Assembly: GCA_951813535.1 (NCBI GenBank)
Contig: OX638345.1
Coordinates: forward strand, 2,539,158 to 2,603,157
DNA length: 64,000 nt
DNA from: an uncultured Dehalococcoidia bacterium
GTDB taxonomy: Bacteria; Chloroflexota; Dehalococcoidia; Lucifugimonadales; UBA3495
Direction: 5' to 3'
Part shown: in pieces, positions 50,278 to 59,468 of the stretch
How the letters are laid out: each line of letters opens with the position of its first letter
How positions within the stretch are numbered: position 1 is the stretch's first letter
Program-made: the position numbers and the translations under genes
Notes under the pieces: model-generated
Told to the model about the DNA's origin: nothing
Database searches by the model: none
The model's input: the letters and a program-made list of their open reading frames with translations, nothing else

Positions 50278-51138
50278 TCAGCCCTCCATAGCAACCTGGC
50301 CGCCAACGAGGTCCAGCAATTCGTTGGTGATGCTGTCCTGGCGGAGCTTGTTCATGACCAGTGTCAGGTCGGAAGCCAGTTGATTGGCGTTGTCGGTGGC
50401 GTTGCGCATGGCGACCATGCGAGCTGACTGTTCGCTGGCAATGCTTTCCAGGATGGCGTGATAGACCTGCATCTCTACGAACTGAGGGAGCAGTGCGCTC
50501 AAAACTGTGGCCGGGTCCGGCTCGTAGATGTAACCGACGCGTTGAGCGGATTCCAGGGCAGCCGGCTCCACGGGCAATATGCGCTCGATGACGGGTTCCT
50601 GTTGAACCGTGGACACGAAGCGCATGTAGGCCACGTGTACCTCGTCGAATTCGCCTTCGGTGTACCCGTCGATGACCAGGCGCGAAATTGCGGTGGTGTC
50701 CGCCAGGGAAACCCGGTCGCTCAGGTCGGTGAACACGGCTTGCACCGTATCGGTATAGCGCACGAGGAAGTCGCGGCCCTTGCGACCGACTACGATACTC
50801 CGCACCGTGGCGCCGCTTCCCAGGATGAACCGGGCCACCTGCCGGTTGATGTTGGCGTGCATCCCGCCGGCCAGGCCGCGATCCGGCGTAATCACCACCA
50901 TGCCCACGGTGTTGACCGGCCGGGTCTCCAGCAGCGGATGTACCGTTTCGTCGTCAGTGGGTTGGGCGGCCAGGGTCGCGATGACCTCGTGGATCTTCTC
51001 GGCGTAGGGGCGTCCGTCCGTGACGGCCAGCTGTGCCCGGCGCATCTTGGACGCCGCGATGAGAGACATCGCGTTGGTGACCTTGCCCGTGTTTTCGACG
51101 CTGCGGATGCGCCGGCGAATGTCTCTGACGCTAGGCAT
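50278..51138 (-). CDS. atpG: ATP synthase gamma subunit
   Basis: A 286-residue rotor shaft protein. The N-terminal helix MPSVRDIRRRIRSVENTGKV and the C-terminal ATDNANQLASDLTLVMNKLR form the coiled coil through the alpha/beta ring. The ITPDRGLAGGMHANI segment is the conserved mid-domain signature. It lies 49 bases after atpA. Confidence 0.97.
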   Translation of the reverse strand: MPSVRDIRRRIRSVENTGKVTNAMSLIAASKMRRAQLAVTDGRPYAEKIHEVIATLAAQPTDDETVHPLLETRPVNTVGMVVITPDRGLAGGMHANINRQVARFILGSGATVRSIVVGRKGRDFLVRYTDTVQAVFTDLSDRVSLADTTAISRLVIDGYTEGEFDEVHVAYMRFVSTVQQEPVIERILPVEPAALESAQRVGYIYEPDPATVLSALLPQFVEMQVYHAILESIASEQSARMVAMRNATDNANQLASDLTLVMNKLRQDSITNELLDLVGGQVAMEG

Positions 51139-51187
51139 GCATTAACCCTGGTTGCCCTCGGATCGGAGATCGTGGGGGCTGCGTTCT

Positions 51188-52696
51188 CTACTGGAAGGTC
51201 GGCTTGAAATCATTGATCGCAGCCGTGAGTTGTTCGCTCAGCTCTTCAGGCAAGTTCCCGGTGTCGCGAATCGCCTGGCTGAATTCCGGGTGCGTCGCGT
51301 TGACATGGCGAAGCATCTGTTCTTCGAAGGCGCCGACGCGTTCCAGCGGGATCTCTTCCATCAAACCCGAGTTTACCGCGTAGAGGACGATCACTTCGTC
51401 GCCCAGGTTCAAAGGCTGATACTGGCCTTGCTTCAACGCCTCTGTGGCAAGCTGACCGCGCGCGAGTTGGGCGCGGGTGGCCGCATCCAGGTCGGCCGTT
51501 CCGAACTGGGCGAAGGTGGCCAATTCGCGATATTGGGCCAGGTCCAAGCGCAGGCGGCCCGCCACCTGGCGCACGGCCCGCGTCTGGGCGGCGCCGCCCA
51601 CTCGGGACACGGACAGACCCACGTTGACCGCAGGGCGGATACCGACGTTGAACAACTCAGGCTCGAGGTAAATCTGTCCGTCGGTAATCGAGATGACGTT
51701 GGTGGGAATGTAGGCCGAAACGTCGCCGGCCTGGGTTTCGATGATGGGCAGGGCGGTCAAAGATCCACCGCCATGTTCGTCATCCAGGCGCGCGGCGCGC
51801 TCCAGCAAGCGACTGTGCAGGTAGAACACATCGCCGGGATAGGCTTCGCGACCGGCGGGACGCCGCAGGAGCAGTGACATCTGGCGGTAGGCCCAGGCGT
51901 GCTTGGTCAGATCGTCGTAAACGATCAGCACGTCCTTGCCTTCTTCCATGAACGCCTCGCCGATGGCGCAGCCCGCATAAGGAGCGATGAACTGCAGCGG
52001 CGCGGAATCGGCGGAACCGGCGTTGACGACGATGGTGTGGTCCATCGCGCCGTATTCTTCCAGGATACCGACCACCTGGGACACCTTGCCCTGCTTTTGG
52101 CCGATGGCCACGTAGATGCAGATGAGGTCCGTATCCTTCTGGTTGATGATGGTGTCGATCGCGATGGCCGACTTGCCCGTGGAACGGTCGCCGATGATCA
52201 ACTCACGCTGCCCGCGTCCGATGGGTATCATGGCGTCGATAGCCTTGATGCCGGTCTGAACCGGGGTGTCCACCGACTTCCTGACCACCACGTTGGGCGC
52301 TGTTCGCTCGACCGGCATGGTACGGTCGGTGGCGACCGGGCCTTTGCCATCCAGCGGGCGGCCCACCGGGTCCACGACGCGACCGATCAGAGCGTCCCCG
52401 ACCGGCACCTCGATGATCTGTCCAGTTGCCCGGACCCGATCACCCTCCTTGACCGCGTTGGGGTCTCCCAGGATCGCCGCGCCCACGACATCCGATTCCA
52501 GGTTCAGCGCGAGACCCAGCACCTCATTGCCGAAATCCAGCAACTCGTTTGAGCGGACGCTCTGCAAACCCTGGATACTGGCAATACCGTCGCCAACTTG
52601 CAGGACGGTGCCAACGTCCACGAGGGAGAGGTCTCCGCCAAACTCCTCGATCTGACGTCTGATGAGAGAAACTATCTCTTGTCCCCTGACTGCCAT
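51188..52696 (-). CDS. atpA: ATP synthase alpha subunit
   Basis: A 502-residue non-catalytic nucleotide-binding F1 subunit. The Walker A site reads [13 protein letters not shown] near residue 169, a variant of the usual GDRQTGKT with Ser in both places. The [20 protein letters not shown] block and the [17 protein letters not shown] segment, with the arginine finger region, are intact. ATG at 52696 is preceded by a GGAG-type site. Confidence 0.98.
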   Translation of the reverse strand: MAVRGQEIVSLIRRQIEEFGGDLSLVDVGTVLQVGDGIASIQGLQSVRSNELLDFGNEVLGLALNLESDVVGAAILGDPNAVKEGDRVRATGQIIEVPVGDALIGRVVDPVGRPLDGKGPVATDRTMPVERTAPNVVVRKSVDTPVQTGIKAIDAMIPIGRGQRELIIGDRSTGKSAIAIDTIINQKDTDLICIYVAIGQKQGKVSQVVGILEEYGAMDHTIVVNAGSADSAPLQFIAPYAGCAIGEAFMEEGKDVLIVYDDLTKHAWAYRQMSLLLRRPAGREAYPGDVFYLHSRLLERAARLDDEHGGGSLTALPIIETQAGDVSAYIPTNVISITDGQIYLEPELFNVGIRPAVNVGLSVSRVGGAAQTRAVRQVAGRLRLDLAQYRELATFAQFGTADLDAATRAQLARGQLATEALKQGQYQPLNLGDEVIVLYAVNSGLMEEIPLERVGAFEEQMLRHVNATHPEFSQAIRDTGNLPEELSEQLTAAINDFKPTFQ

Positions 52697-52723
52697 CGGC
52701 GAGTCTCCTAAAGGTTGCGTTGG

Positions 52724-53263
52724 TTAGGCCGCTTGTGCGCGGACCGTTTGCCGGAGCCGTTCCAGGGCGGAGCTTGCGCTGCCATCCAGGAGTTGGTCAC
52801 CGATCTGGATGATCAGTCCGCCGAGGATGGACTCGTCCACCTGGGCGGTGACCACCACTTCCTTGCCCACCATACGGCCGACGAGTTCGGTGATACGATC
52901 CAGTTCGGGTTGCTCCAGCGGGACGGCGGCGGTGACTTCGACGCGTTGGCGTCCCAGCCTTTCGTCCAGCAGGTGAGTGTACGCTTCCTGGACGTCACGC
53001 ATGGCGTCCACGCCGCCACGGCTGACCAGGAGCGCCACCAGGTTGCGAACCATCTGATGAGTCTCGGAGAGCACTGCGTCAATGGCCGCGGTCTTGCGTT
53101 CCAAAGGCACCTCGGCATGCCGCAAGAACAGGCCGAACTCTTCGTCGCCGAGCACGTCGGCAGCCAATCGTAGTTCCTGGTCCCACGGTTCGAGCTGCTC
53201 TTCCTGCTCGGCCAGCTCAAAGATGGCCTGGGCGTAGCGCTGACCGGACAAGCGTTTTGCCAC
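52724..53263 (-). CDS. atpH: ATP synthase delta subunit
   Basis: A 179-residue stator subunit linking F1 to the b-subunit stalk. It is alpha-helical at the N-terminus (RYAQAIFELAEQEEQLEPWD) with the C-terminal family pattern VGKEVVVTAQVDESILGGLI. It is between atpF and atpA. Confidence 0.94.
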   Translation of the reverse strand: MAKRLSGQRYAQAIFELAEQEEQLEPWDQELRLAADVLGDEEFGLFLRHAEVPLERKTAAIDAVLSETHQMVRNLVALLVSRGGVDAMRDVQEAYTHLLDERLGRQRVEVTAAVPLEQPELDRITELVGRMVGKEVVVTAQVDESILGGLIIQIGDQLLDGSASSALERLRQTVRAQAA

Positions 53264-53359
53264 TGGTTACTGTCTCCCTAGCTCTTGCGATTGCGTAGTC
53301 GCCGCGACGCCGCACGGCCACGCATTATTGATTTCCTGACGCGCCGGCAAAGTGAGCAA

Positions 53360-53863
53360 TCAGTTGCGCCGAAGCGCCTGCTCGCCTTCGGCCAGGACTT
53401 GATCGATCAATTCCTGGTGCGCCTGGCGGTCCACGCTACGTCGAATGATGCGCTCGGCGGCGGATATCGCCAGGTCGCCGAAGGCAGCCCTGACTTCGTT
53501 CACGGCGGCGTCGCGCTCGCGAGCGATATCCGCACGGGCGCGCTCGGAAAATTCCTCAGCCGACTGGCGGGCTCGCTCCATTTCATCTTCGCGGAAACGC
53601 TCGGCGGCTTCGCGGGCCTGTTCCACCAGGCGCTGTCCTTCCCGGCGAGCCTCGTTGAGCTCCTCCTCGATGGCGGAGCGGGACGTGGCCGCTTCTTCAC
53701 GAGCGCGGTCGGCGGCCGCCAGGCTCTCCCGGATGCTGTCGACTCGACTGTCGAGAGCATTGAGCAGAGGCCGGTAGGCCAATGCTCCCAGCAGGATCAG
53801 GAGGACGACGTAGTTGATCAGGTAGCTGATCAGCGCCGGAACGTTCAGTCCCAGTTCTGTCAT
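53360..53863 (-). CDS. atpF: ATP synthase b subunit
   Basis: A 167-residue stator subunit. One membrane helix is near residues 8-27 (ISYLINYVVLLILLGALAY), followed by a long, highly charged coiled coil rich in Arg, Glu and Ala to the C-terminus. Only one b-type gene is present in the operon. It is 4 bases downstream of atpE. Confidence 0.95.
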   Translation of the reverse strand: MTELGLNVPALISYLINYVVLLILLGALAYRPLLNALDSRVDSIRESLAAADRAREEAATSRSAIEEELNEARREGQRLVEQAREAAERFREDEMERARQSAEEFSERARADIARERDAAVNEVRAAFGDLAISAAERIIRRSVDRQAHQELIDQVLAEGEQALRRN

Positions 53864-53867
53864 GTTG

Positions 53868-54209
<342 letters not shown>

Positions 54210-54252
54210 CTAACCACGGGGCCACGGTACCATGATTAGGACGTTCCGGCGA

Positions 54253-55275
54253 TCAGTGCTCCTCGTGACTGACGGCCACCGACAGGAACACCAGCGTGAG
54301 CCCTGCGAAGATGACCGACTGGATCAGTCCCACCAGCAGTTCCAGCCCAAAGACGAACTGGGTGGCGATGAACGGAACCAGGAAAGTGATCATGACCACG
54401 AGGATCTCGCCGGCGGTCATGTTGCCGAACAGACGGAAGGTGAACGAGACGATGCGGACCAGTTCCGACACCAGCTCGAGTATTCCCACAAATATGTTGA
54501 TCAAGCCCGACGGGCGGCCGCGGAGCAGGTCGCCGAAGGCGAAGAATTTCTTGAGATATCCGAACCCGTGGGCGCGGAAGCCCCAGTACTCGACGAATAC
54601 GAACGACACCAGCGCCAGCGCCAGCGGGAAGTTCAAGTCCGTGCCGGCCGGCCGCACCAGGTGTGTGGCGAGTTTGAACTCTCCTCCTACGTTGGCCCCG
54701 TAGCCGACTGCCTGGTAGATGGGTATGAGGAAGATCGCCAGCCAGGCGTTGAACAAGACGAAGAAGAATATGGTGGCCACCACCGGGAATGCCCGGCGCC
54801 CCATTTCCGGCCCGAGGATGCTGGATGCGAAGTTGAGGACAAGCTCGAACAGCATCTCCACCAGCGCCTGCAGCCGGTTGGGAATCACCTTGGGATTACG
54901 GGCTCCGCCTATGAAGAACACCAGCATGATGATGCTGGTCAGCCATGCCGAAAGCATCGTGTTAGTGACGGCGAACTGCATCAGCCCAAGGCCGTGATGC
55001 TCTTCCTTGGCGTCATCCTTGCCATCGGCAGTACCGTCGTCAGACTTCGCTTCGCCCTGATCCTCCGTCTTCTTCTCAGCCACACGGTAACCCACCACGC
55101 TTTCACGAATGGCAGCGGGGAACACCGGGTCAGGAGGAAGATGGATTCCCGGCTGGGACACGAACGGGCGTTCCAGCCCGAACATCCTGGAACCGACTGC
55201 GCCGACGACGAAACCTACGATCAGGAGAACTGCCGACACGACACCGATCAGCAGGAGTACTCGTTTGGTGGTCAC
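54253..55275 (-). CDS. atpB: ATP synthase a subunit
   Basis: A 340-residue membrane stator subunit forming the proton half-channels. The essential Arg is in SFTFRLFGNMTAGE near residue 288. Compared with typical 230-280-residue proteins it has an N-terminal extension: a membrane helix (5-27), then a hydrophilic stretch of about 28 residues (68-95) rich in Lys, Glu and Asp before the conserved core. It overlaps the atpI-like gene by 4 bases. Confidence 0.95.
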   Translation of the reverse strand: MTTKRVLLLIGVVSAVLLIVGFVVGAVGSRMFGLERPFVSQPGIHLPPDPVFPAAIRESVVGYRVAEKKTEDQGEAKSDDGTADGKDDAKEEHHGLGLMQFAVTNTMLSAWLTSIIMLVFFIGGARNPKVIPNRLQALVEMLFELVLNFASSILGPEMGRRAFPVVATIFFFVLFNAWLAIFLIPIYQAVGYGANVGGEFKLATHLVRPAGTDLNFPLALALVSFVFVEYWGFRAHGFGYLKKFFAFGDLLRGRPSGLINIFVGILELVSELVRIVSFTFRLFGNMTAGEILVVMITFLVPFIATQFVFGLELLVGLIQSVIFAGLTLVFLSVAVSHEEH

Positions 55276-55550
55276 GACGGTTCGTTGCCTCCGCGGTCAG
55301 TACACGGTTTTTTGGAACGGTTGCCGGGGCGGTTGGGATTGTTGCTTCCGTAGACCGCGGGGATGATCATCCGGTAAACCCCGTAGAACGCCACCACGCT
55401 GCCCGCTATCGTCCCCACCAAAACCAGGAGCGCCACCTGGCCGGTCAGTTTGCCCAGCCAAAGCCCGCCGAGAATACCCAGGACGATACATACAGCGATA
55501 AACCAACCCAAACCGGTCAGCCGTAGCGTGGTGACTACCCACTGCGGCAT
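55272..55550 (-). CDS. atpI: AtpI/AtpZ-like ATP synthase assembly protein
   Basis: A 92-residue protein with two membrane segments (about 10-32 and 38-60) and a basic C-terminal tail. It sits first in the ATP synthase operon, where AtpI or AtpZ proteins that help assemble the c-ring usually lie. GFG-like and GLWLGKLTG patterns fit the AtpZ type. The start is ATG at 55550; a TTG four codons earlier is possible. The stop overlaps the atpB start by ATGA. Confidence 0.8.
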   Translation of the reverse strand: MPQWVVTTLRLTGLGWFIAVCIVLGILGGLWLGKLTGQVALLVLVGTIAGSVVAFYGVYRMIIPAVYGSNNPNRPGNRSKKPCTDRGGNEPS

Positions 55551-55703
55551 GTCCGTTTCCAAACGGCAGGCATCGTAGCATCCGGTCTCCTGACTGTCAA
55601 TCGGAGATTTTTGCAGAAACCGTCAACGATTTTACGAAAATGCCCCACCCCCAAGGGCAGGGCAGCACACTTCGTCATCGCGCCACGGGACCGCATTTGG
55701 AGT

Positions 55704-56246
55704 CTACTTGCGCTCGAAATCTTCCATGTCCAATTCGTTGATCAGGTCCGTGAACGCGGACAGCCCCTGGAGTTCCTCTTCCGTAACCTCAGCGGGCGCA
55801 GATTCCCCGCCAGATTCAGGAGCAACTGCGGGTTGGCCGGTTTCCTGGTCCATCGAGATCGCAGCCTTGTCCATGACCTGATCCGCGACGTAAATCGGAA
55901 CCTCAGCGCGCACGGCGACCGCCATTGCGTCGCTCGGCCTGGAATCTATTTCGTGGGTGCGGTCGTCAATCGTCACGACGATCTTCGCATAGAAGGTTTC
56001 GTTCTGAAGGTCGTTGACCAGTATGTGCTCGAATGTTCCGCCCATCGACTTCACCAGATCAACGAACAGGTCGTGCGTGAGCGGACGCGGGACTGACATG
56101 CCCTGCATTTTCACTGCGATGGCTTCGGCCTCGGTGGGGCCGATCCAGATCAACAGGAATAACTCGGTGGCCAACTCTTTCAGGACCACCACCCGTTGAT
56201 AGTTCATCTGGCTGATCCGGATGCTGTCGATTACCAGTTCACGCAT
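55704..56246 (-). CDS. bifunctional nuclease family (BFN/DUF151) protein
   Basis: A 180-residue protein with the BFN domain in residues 1-135. LLIWIGPTEAEAIAVKMQG, RPLTHDLFVDLVKSMGG and DSRPSDAMAVAVRAEVPIYV are its signature blocks. Plant homologues have DNase and RNase activity; bacterial function is unproven. An acidic tail (EEELQGLSAFTDLINELDMEDFE) matches the usual C-terminal extension. It is on the minus strand upstream of the ATP synthase operon and downstream of the DivIVA-like gene. Confidence 0.9.
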   Translation of the reverse strand: MRELVIDSIRISQMNYQRVVVLKELATELFLLIWIGPTEAEAIAVKMQGMSVPRPLTHDLFVDLVKSMGGTFEHILVNDLQNETFYAKIVVTIDDRTHEIDSRPSDAMAVAVRAEVPIYVADQVMDKAAISMDQETGQPAVAPESGGESAPAEVTEEELQGLSAFTDLINELDMEDFERK

Positions 56247-56468
56247 CTCGCTCCGTCACTCCAACCAACGCTTCCGGTATGGTCTGGTCGGATCGCCCTC
56301 AAGCGTAATCCCAACCAGCGGGCACGCCGGATTGTACACCCGCGAGAGTCGCCGATGTCAAGCGTGGATCGCGTCCTCCGGCAGGCTGGCGCGAGTGGCG
56401 CCGGCCGCACCGGACAACGAAGGGGCGGGTGTGCCCGCCCCGGTGCTAAGTTGCCTTGGGCGGCCGGG

Positions 56469-57026
56469 TTAGCGGAAGCGCCCGTAATCGGCAGTTTCCC
56501 GCTCGTCGCTCGGCGCGAAGTCATTCGGCGACGGGATACTCGGGCTCGGGCTGGCTGCCAGGGTTGCGCCAGCAAGCGCGTCTATGCCCTTGCGCACGGA
56601 GCCTGTGGCGGAAGTCAGTTCGCGCTCCAGGTCCCGAAGCGTGCGCAGCGCGTAGGCATCGGCCTGGTTGCGCCGGTTTTCCGCCTCACGCTCCGCCTGG
56701 TCGATCATGCGGCGGGCAGTCGCTTCCGCTTCGCGCAAGATTTCCTCGGCTTTGCGTCCCAGTTCATGCTCGTTGAGACGGGTCCGGAAATCCTGTTCCA
56801 ATTGCTGGCGGGCCTGGTGCGCCTCGGACACGGCAGAGGACATTATGTCATCTTTACGGGACAACATTTCCTCCGCCCGCCTGACCTCCTGGGGGACGGC
56901 CATGCGCAGCTGGGCTACGAGCTCGCCAATCTTGCTCTTGTCGACCATCAGGTTGTTGCTGAGCGGAACGGACTTGCTCGAGTCTACCAACAATTCGATG
57001 CGGTCGATAATACTGTTGATATCTAT
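56469..57026 (-). CDS. DivIVA-like coiled-coil protein, possible AUA start
   Basis: A 185-residue, highly charged coiled-coil protein common beside coaD in Chloroflexota. From the first usable TTG (56993) it would lack the conserved opening. In-frame codons upstream read IDINSIIDRIELLVDSSKSV, matching the MDI..IDRLE start of homologues, with AUA (57026-57024) at the Met position. AAGGGGGG lies exactly five bases before it. I therefore annotate an AUA start, with TTG at 56993 as the fallback. A coiled coil spans about residues 45-140, with a Pro/Ser tail. Its role in division or envelope is inferred only. Confidence 0.7.
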   Translation of the reverse strand: MDINSIIDRIELLVDSSKSVPLSNNLMVDKSKIGELVAQLRMAVPQEVRRAEEMLSRKDDIMSSAVSEAHQARQQLEQDFRTRLNEHELGRKAEEILREAEATARRMIDQAEREAENRRNQADAYALRTLRDLERELTSATGSVRKGIDALAGATLAASPSPSIPSPNDFAPSDERETADYGRFR

Positions 57027-57069
57027 GATGACCCCCCTTGAGCCGGCGGTTCAGATTGCGCGTAAACGG

Positions 57070-57558
57070 CTACCGCTGCGGCAGTTGGTATTTTTCCGCC
57101 AGGGCCCGAGCCACGTGGTCAGGGACCATACCGGAGATATCGCCGCCCAATTGGGCGACCTCTTTGAGTAGGCTGGAACTGATGAACATGTGCTCCTGAT
57201 CGCTCATCAACGACACCATGTCCACTTCGGGCTCGAGGTGCCGGTTCATGAAGAACATCTGCGACTCGTACTCGAAGTCCGGGCCGCTGCGGAGACCCCG
57301 AACAATCGCGGCGGCCCCGGCGTCCCGCGCCGTGTTGACAACCAGACCATGAAACGGGCGGACCGTCACGTTGGGCAGATCGGCCACCGCGTCGCGCATC
57401 AAGCCGACGCGCTCTTCCGTGTTGAACAGAAGGCTCTTGGAAGGGGTGTCGTACACGGCAACGATCAGGTTGTCGAACAGCCGGGCCGCCCGCTGCGCCA
57501 CGTTCAGGTGTCCCGAGGTCACTGGGTCGAAGGTGCCGGGATAGAGAGCGGTTACCAT
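57070..57558 (-). CDS. coaD: phosphopantetheine adenylyltransferase
   Basis: A 162-residue enzyme of coenzyme A synthesis, making dephospho-CoA from phosphopantetheine and ATP. ALYPGTFDPVTSGHLNVAQR at the N-terminus carries the HxGH-type motif; GLRSGPDFEYESQM and ISSSLLKEVAQLGGD follow. The start at 57558 follows GGAG at nine bases; an upstream in-frame start overlaps rsmD. Its position 32 bases after rsmD is a common gene order. Confidence 0.96.
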   Translation of the reverse strand: MVTALYPGTFDPVTSGHLNVAQRAARLFDNLIVAVYDTPSKSLLFNTEERVGLMRDAVADLPNVTVRPFHGLVVNTARDAGAAAIVRGLRSGPDFEYESQMFFMNRHLEPEVDMVSLMSDQEHMFISSSLLKEVAQLGGDISGMVPDHVARALAEKYQLPQR

Positions 57559-57590
57559 GCGCGGATACTCCAATTTTTGATCAGCGTCAG

Positions 57591-58163
57591 TCAATTCGTC
57601 GTGGCGCGGGCGGCGTAAAATGCTACCGCATTATCTCCGTAGCTGCGTCGATCAATTTCATGCAAATCAACGATTTCGGCGGGCAGAGTAACACGGTTGC
57701 TGTAGCCCACAACTACGGTGGAGGCCGGTCCCAGAAGGCCGGACCGAGCCAAAAGTTCGAGGGTCGGCGTAGGCTCTCCCATGCGGTATGGCGGATCGAG
57801 AACCACAAGATCATATGGTTCTGTGTCATCGGATTGGGGTGGTCGCTTCAGCCAGTCCAACACATCAGCGCAACAAACGCGACCGGCATCGCTGTAACCC
57901 GTGAATTCCAAGTTTTCTTGTATCACCCGACACTGGCGTCGATTGCGCTCGACAAAGTCGACCCACATGGCTCCCCGGCTGAGCGCTTCAATACCCAAAC
58001 TGCCGGTTCCGGCGTAAAGGTCAAGAGCGCGCCCTCCGACCACCTTGTCGGGATGCAGTATATTGAAAATCGCGGATCGAACCCTCTCGGTGGTTGGTCG
58101 TACTCCGGTCGCCGCCGCCCCTTTCAGGGGAAGCCCCCTGGACTCGCCGCCGGATATTCTCAT
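57591..58163 (-). CDS. rsmD: 16S rRNA (guanine966-N2)-methyltransferase RsmD
   Basis: A 190-residue SAM-dependent methyltransferase. MRISGGESRGLPL at the start and RPTTERVRSAIFNIL are typical. The SAM motif LDLYAGTGSLGIEALSRGA is near residues 46-64, and the catalytic DPPY near residue 123. It modifies 16S rRNA during 30S assembly. It is the first gene of the rsmD-coaD run on the minus strand; the start at 58163 fits homologues. Confidence 0.95.
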   Translation of the reverse strand: MRISGGESRGLPLKGAAATGVRPTTERVRSAIFNILHPDKVVGGRALDLYAGTGSLGIEALSRGAMWVDFVERNRRQCRVIQENLEFTGYSDAGRVCCADVLDWLKRPPQSDDTEPYDLVVLDPPYRMGEPTPTLELLARSGLLGPASTVVVGYSNRVTLPAEIVDLHEIDRRSYGDNAVAFYAARATTN

Positions 58164-58442
58164 GGAGTGTGATCTTCGTGGGGGCATTGTAAAACTGGCG
58201 GCGACGCGGTTGACGCACGCAGCGGCGACGCATTTCAGGGCTTTTGCTCAACCATTCACCAATGACAGCTAGTATATCCCCGCCGCGCGGCTGCGAGTCT
58301 GCTTGCCCGGCCCGGGGCCCTGTGCTACCATCAATCGCGCCAAATTGCGCCGCAATGAGTTCGAGGCGAGAGCCCCATCCGGGCACTCGGCAAGGTGCGG
58401 CCAAGCCCCGAATCTTCTAACTCGACCGGCCGCTCAGACGCC

Positions 58443-59429
58443 ATGCTCTCCTCGGACAATGCAACTTCCGGAACTCCGGGCCGAGGGGCCTTCCATCAAG
58501 CGTTGGCGGATGCCGCGCCCCAATCCGGCCGGGGCACGGTCGTCACCATCGGCGTGTTCGACGGCGTGCACCGGGGACATCGCCACCTGCTGCACCGAAT
58601 GCTGGAGCTGGCAGAACCCCCTTTGATCTCCACCGTAATCACTTTCAGCAACCATCCCGCGGAAGTGGTCAACCCGGAACGCACCGTTACCAAGATCATC
58701 ACCCCGGATGAAAAGATACGGTTGCTGCACGATGCGGGCGTCGAAAGTGTGATCTGCGTCGAGTTCACCAACGACATTGCCAACCTGGACGCCAACGAGT
58801 TCACGCACATGCTGGTTGATTGCCTGCACATGCGGGGCATCGTCACCGGCCCCGACTTCGCGTTGGGACGCAACCGGAGCGGCAACCTGGAATATTTGCG
58901 ACGCCGGGGATCGGCTCTCGGTTTTTGGGTGGAAACCGTGCCGCCCCTGGAACTGGAAGGCAGCACGGTGCGCAGCCGCAGAGTCCGGAACGCTCTCGCT
59001 GACGGCAACGTGGACGGCGCGGAATATCTGCTCGGAAGACCCTACGCTACGGACGGTATCGTCGTGCACGGGGCGAAGATGGGCCGCCAGCTCGGCTTCC
59101 CGACCGCCAACATTATCCCGATCGAAAACTTCGTCATCCCGGCCGACGGCGTGTACGCCACCTACGCTACGGTGAACGGCGTGCGCCACATGGCGGCCAC
59201 CAGCATCGGCGTGCGGCCAACCTTTGGCCTGAGCCAGCGTTTGATCGAAGCGCACCTGCTCGACTTCTCCGACGACATCTACGATGAAAACCTGAAGCTC
59301 GAGTTCGTTTCGAGGCTGCGCGGGCAAGAGACCTTCGATGGCATAGACGCCCTGATTTCTCAGATGAACCTCGACGTGGCAAACGCCCGTCTGGTGCTCG
59401 AGCAGCATGACCGGCAGGAAAGCGCCTGA
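58443..59429 (+). CDS. ribF: bifunctional riboflavin kinase / FAD synthetase
   Basis: A 328-residue enzyme converting riboflavin to FMN and FAD. The FAD synthetase domain opens with TIGVFDGVHRGHRHLLHRM and the riboflavin kinase domain with GRPYATDGIVVHGAKMGRQL, followed by GFPTANI. The start is uncertain: ATG at 58443 or GTG at 58395, neither with a strong ribosome-binding site. FMN supply suits an organism with several flavin monooxygenases. It is followed by tyrS after 39 bases. Confidence 0.95.
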   Translation: MLSSDNATSGTPGRGAFHQALADAAPQSGRGTVVTIGVFDGVHRGHRHLLHRMLELAEPPLISTVITFSNHPAEVVNPERTVTKIITPDEKIRLLHDAGVESVICVEFTNDIANLDANEFTHMLVDCLHMRGIVTGPDFALGRNRSGNLEYLRRRGSALGFWVETVPPLELEGSTVRSRRVRNALADGNVDGAEYLLGRPYATDGIVVHGAKMGRQLGFPTANIIPIENFVIPADGVYATYATVNGVRHMAATSIGVRPTFGLSQRLIEAHLLDFSDDIYDENLKLEFVSRLRGQETFDGIDALISQMNLDVANARLVLEQHDRQESA

Positions 59430-59468
59430 TCCGCCGGTCGATATCGACCCACAGAGGCGAGGTGAGCG

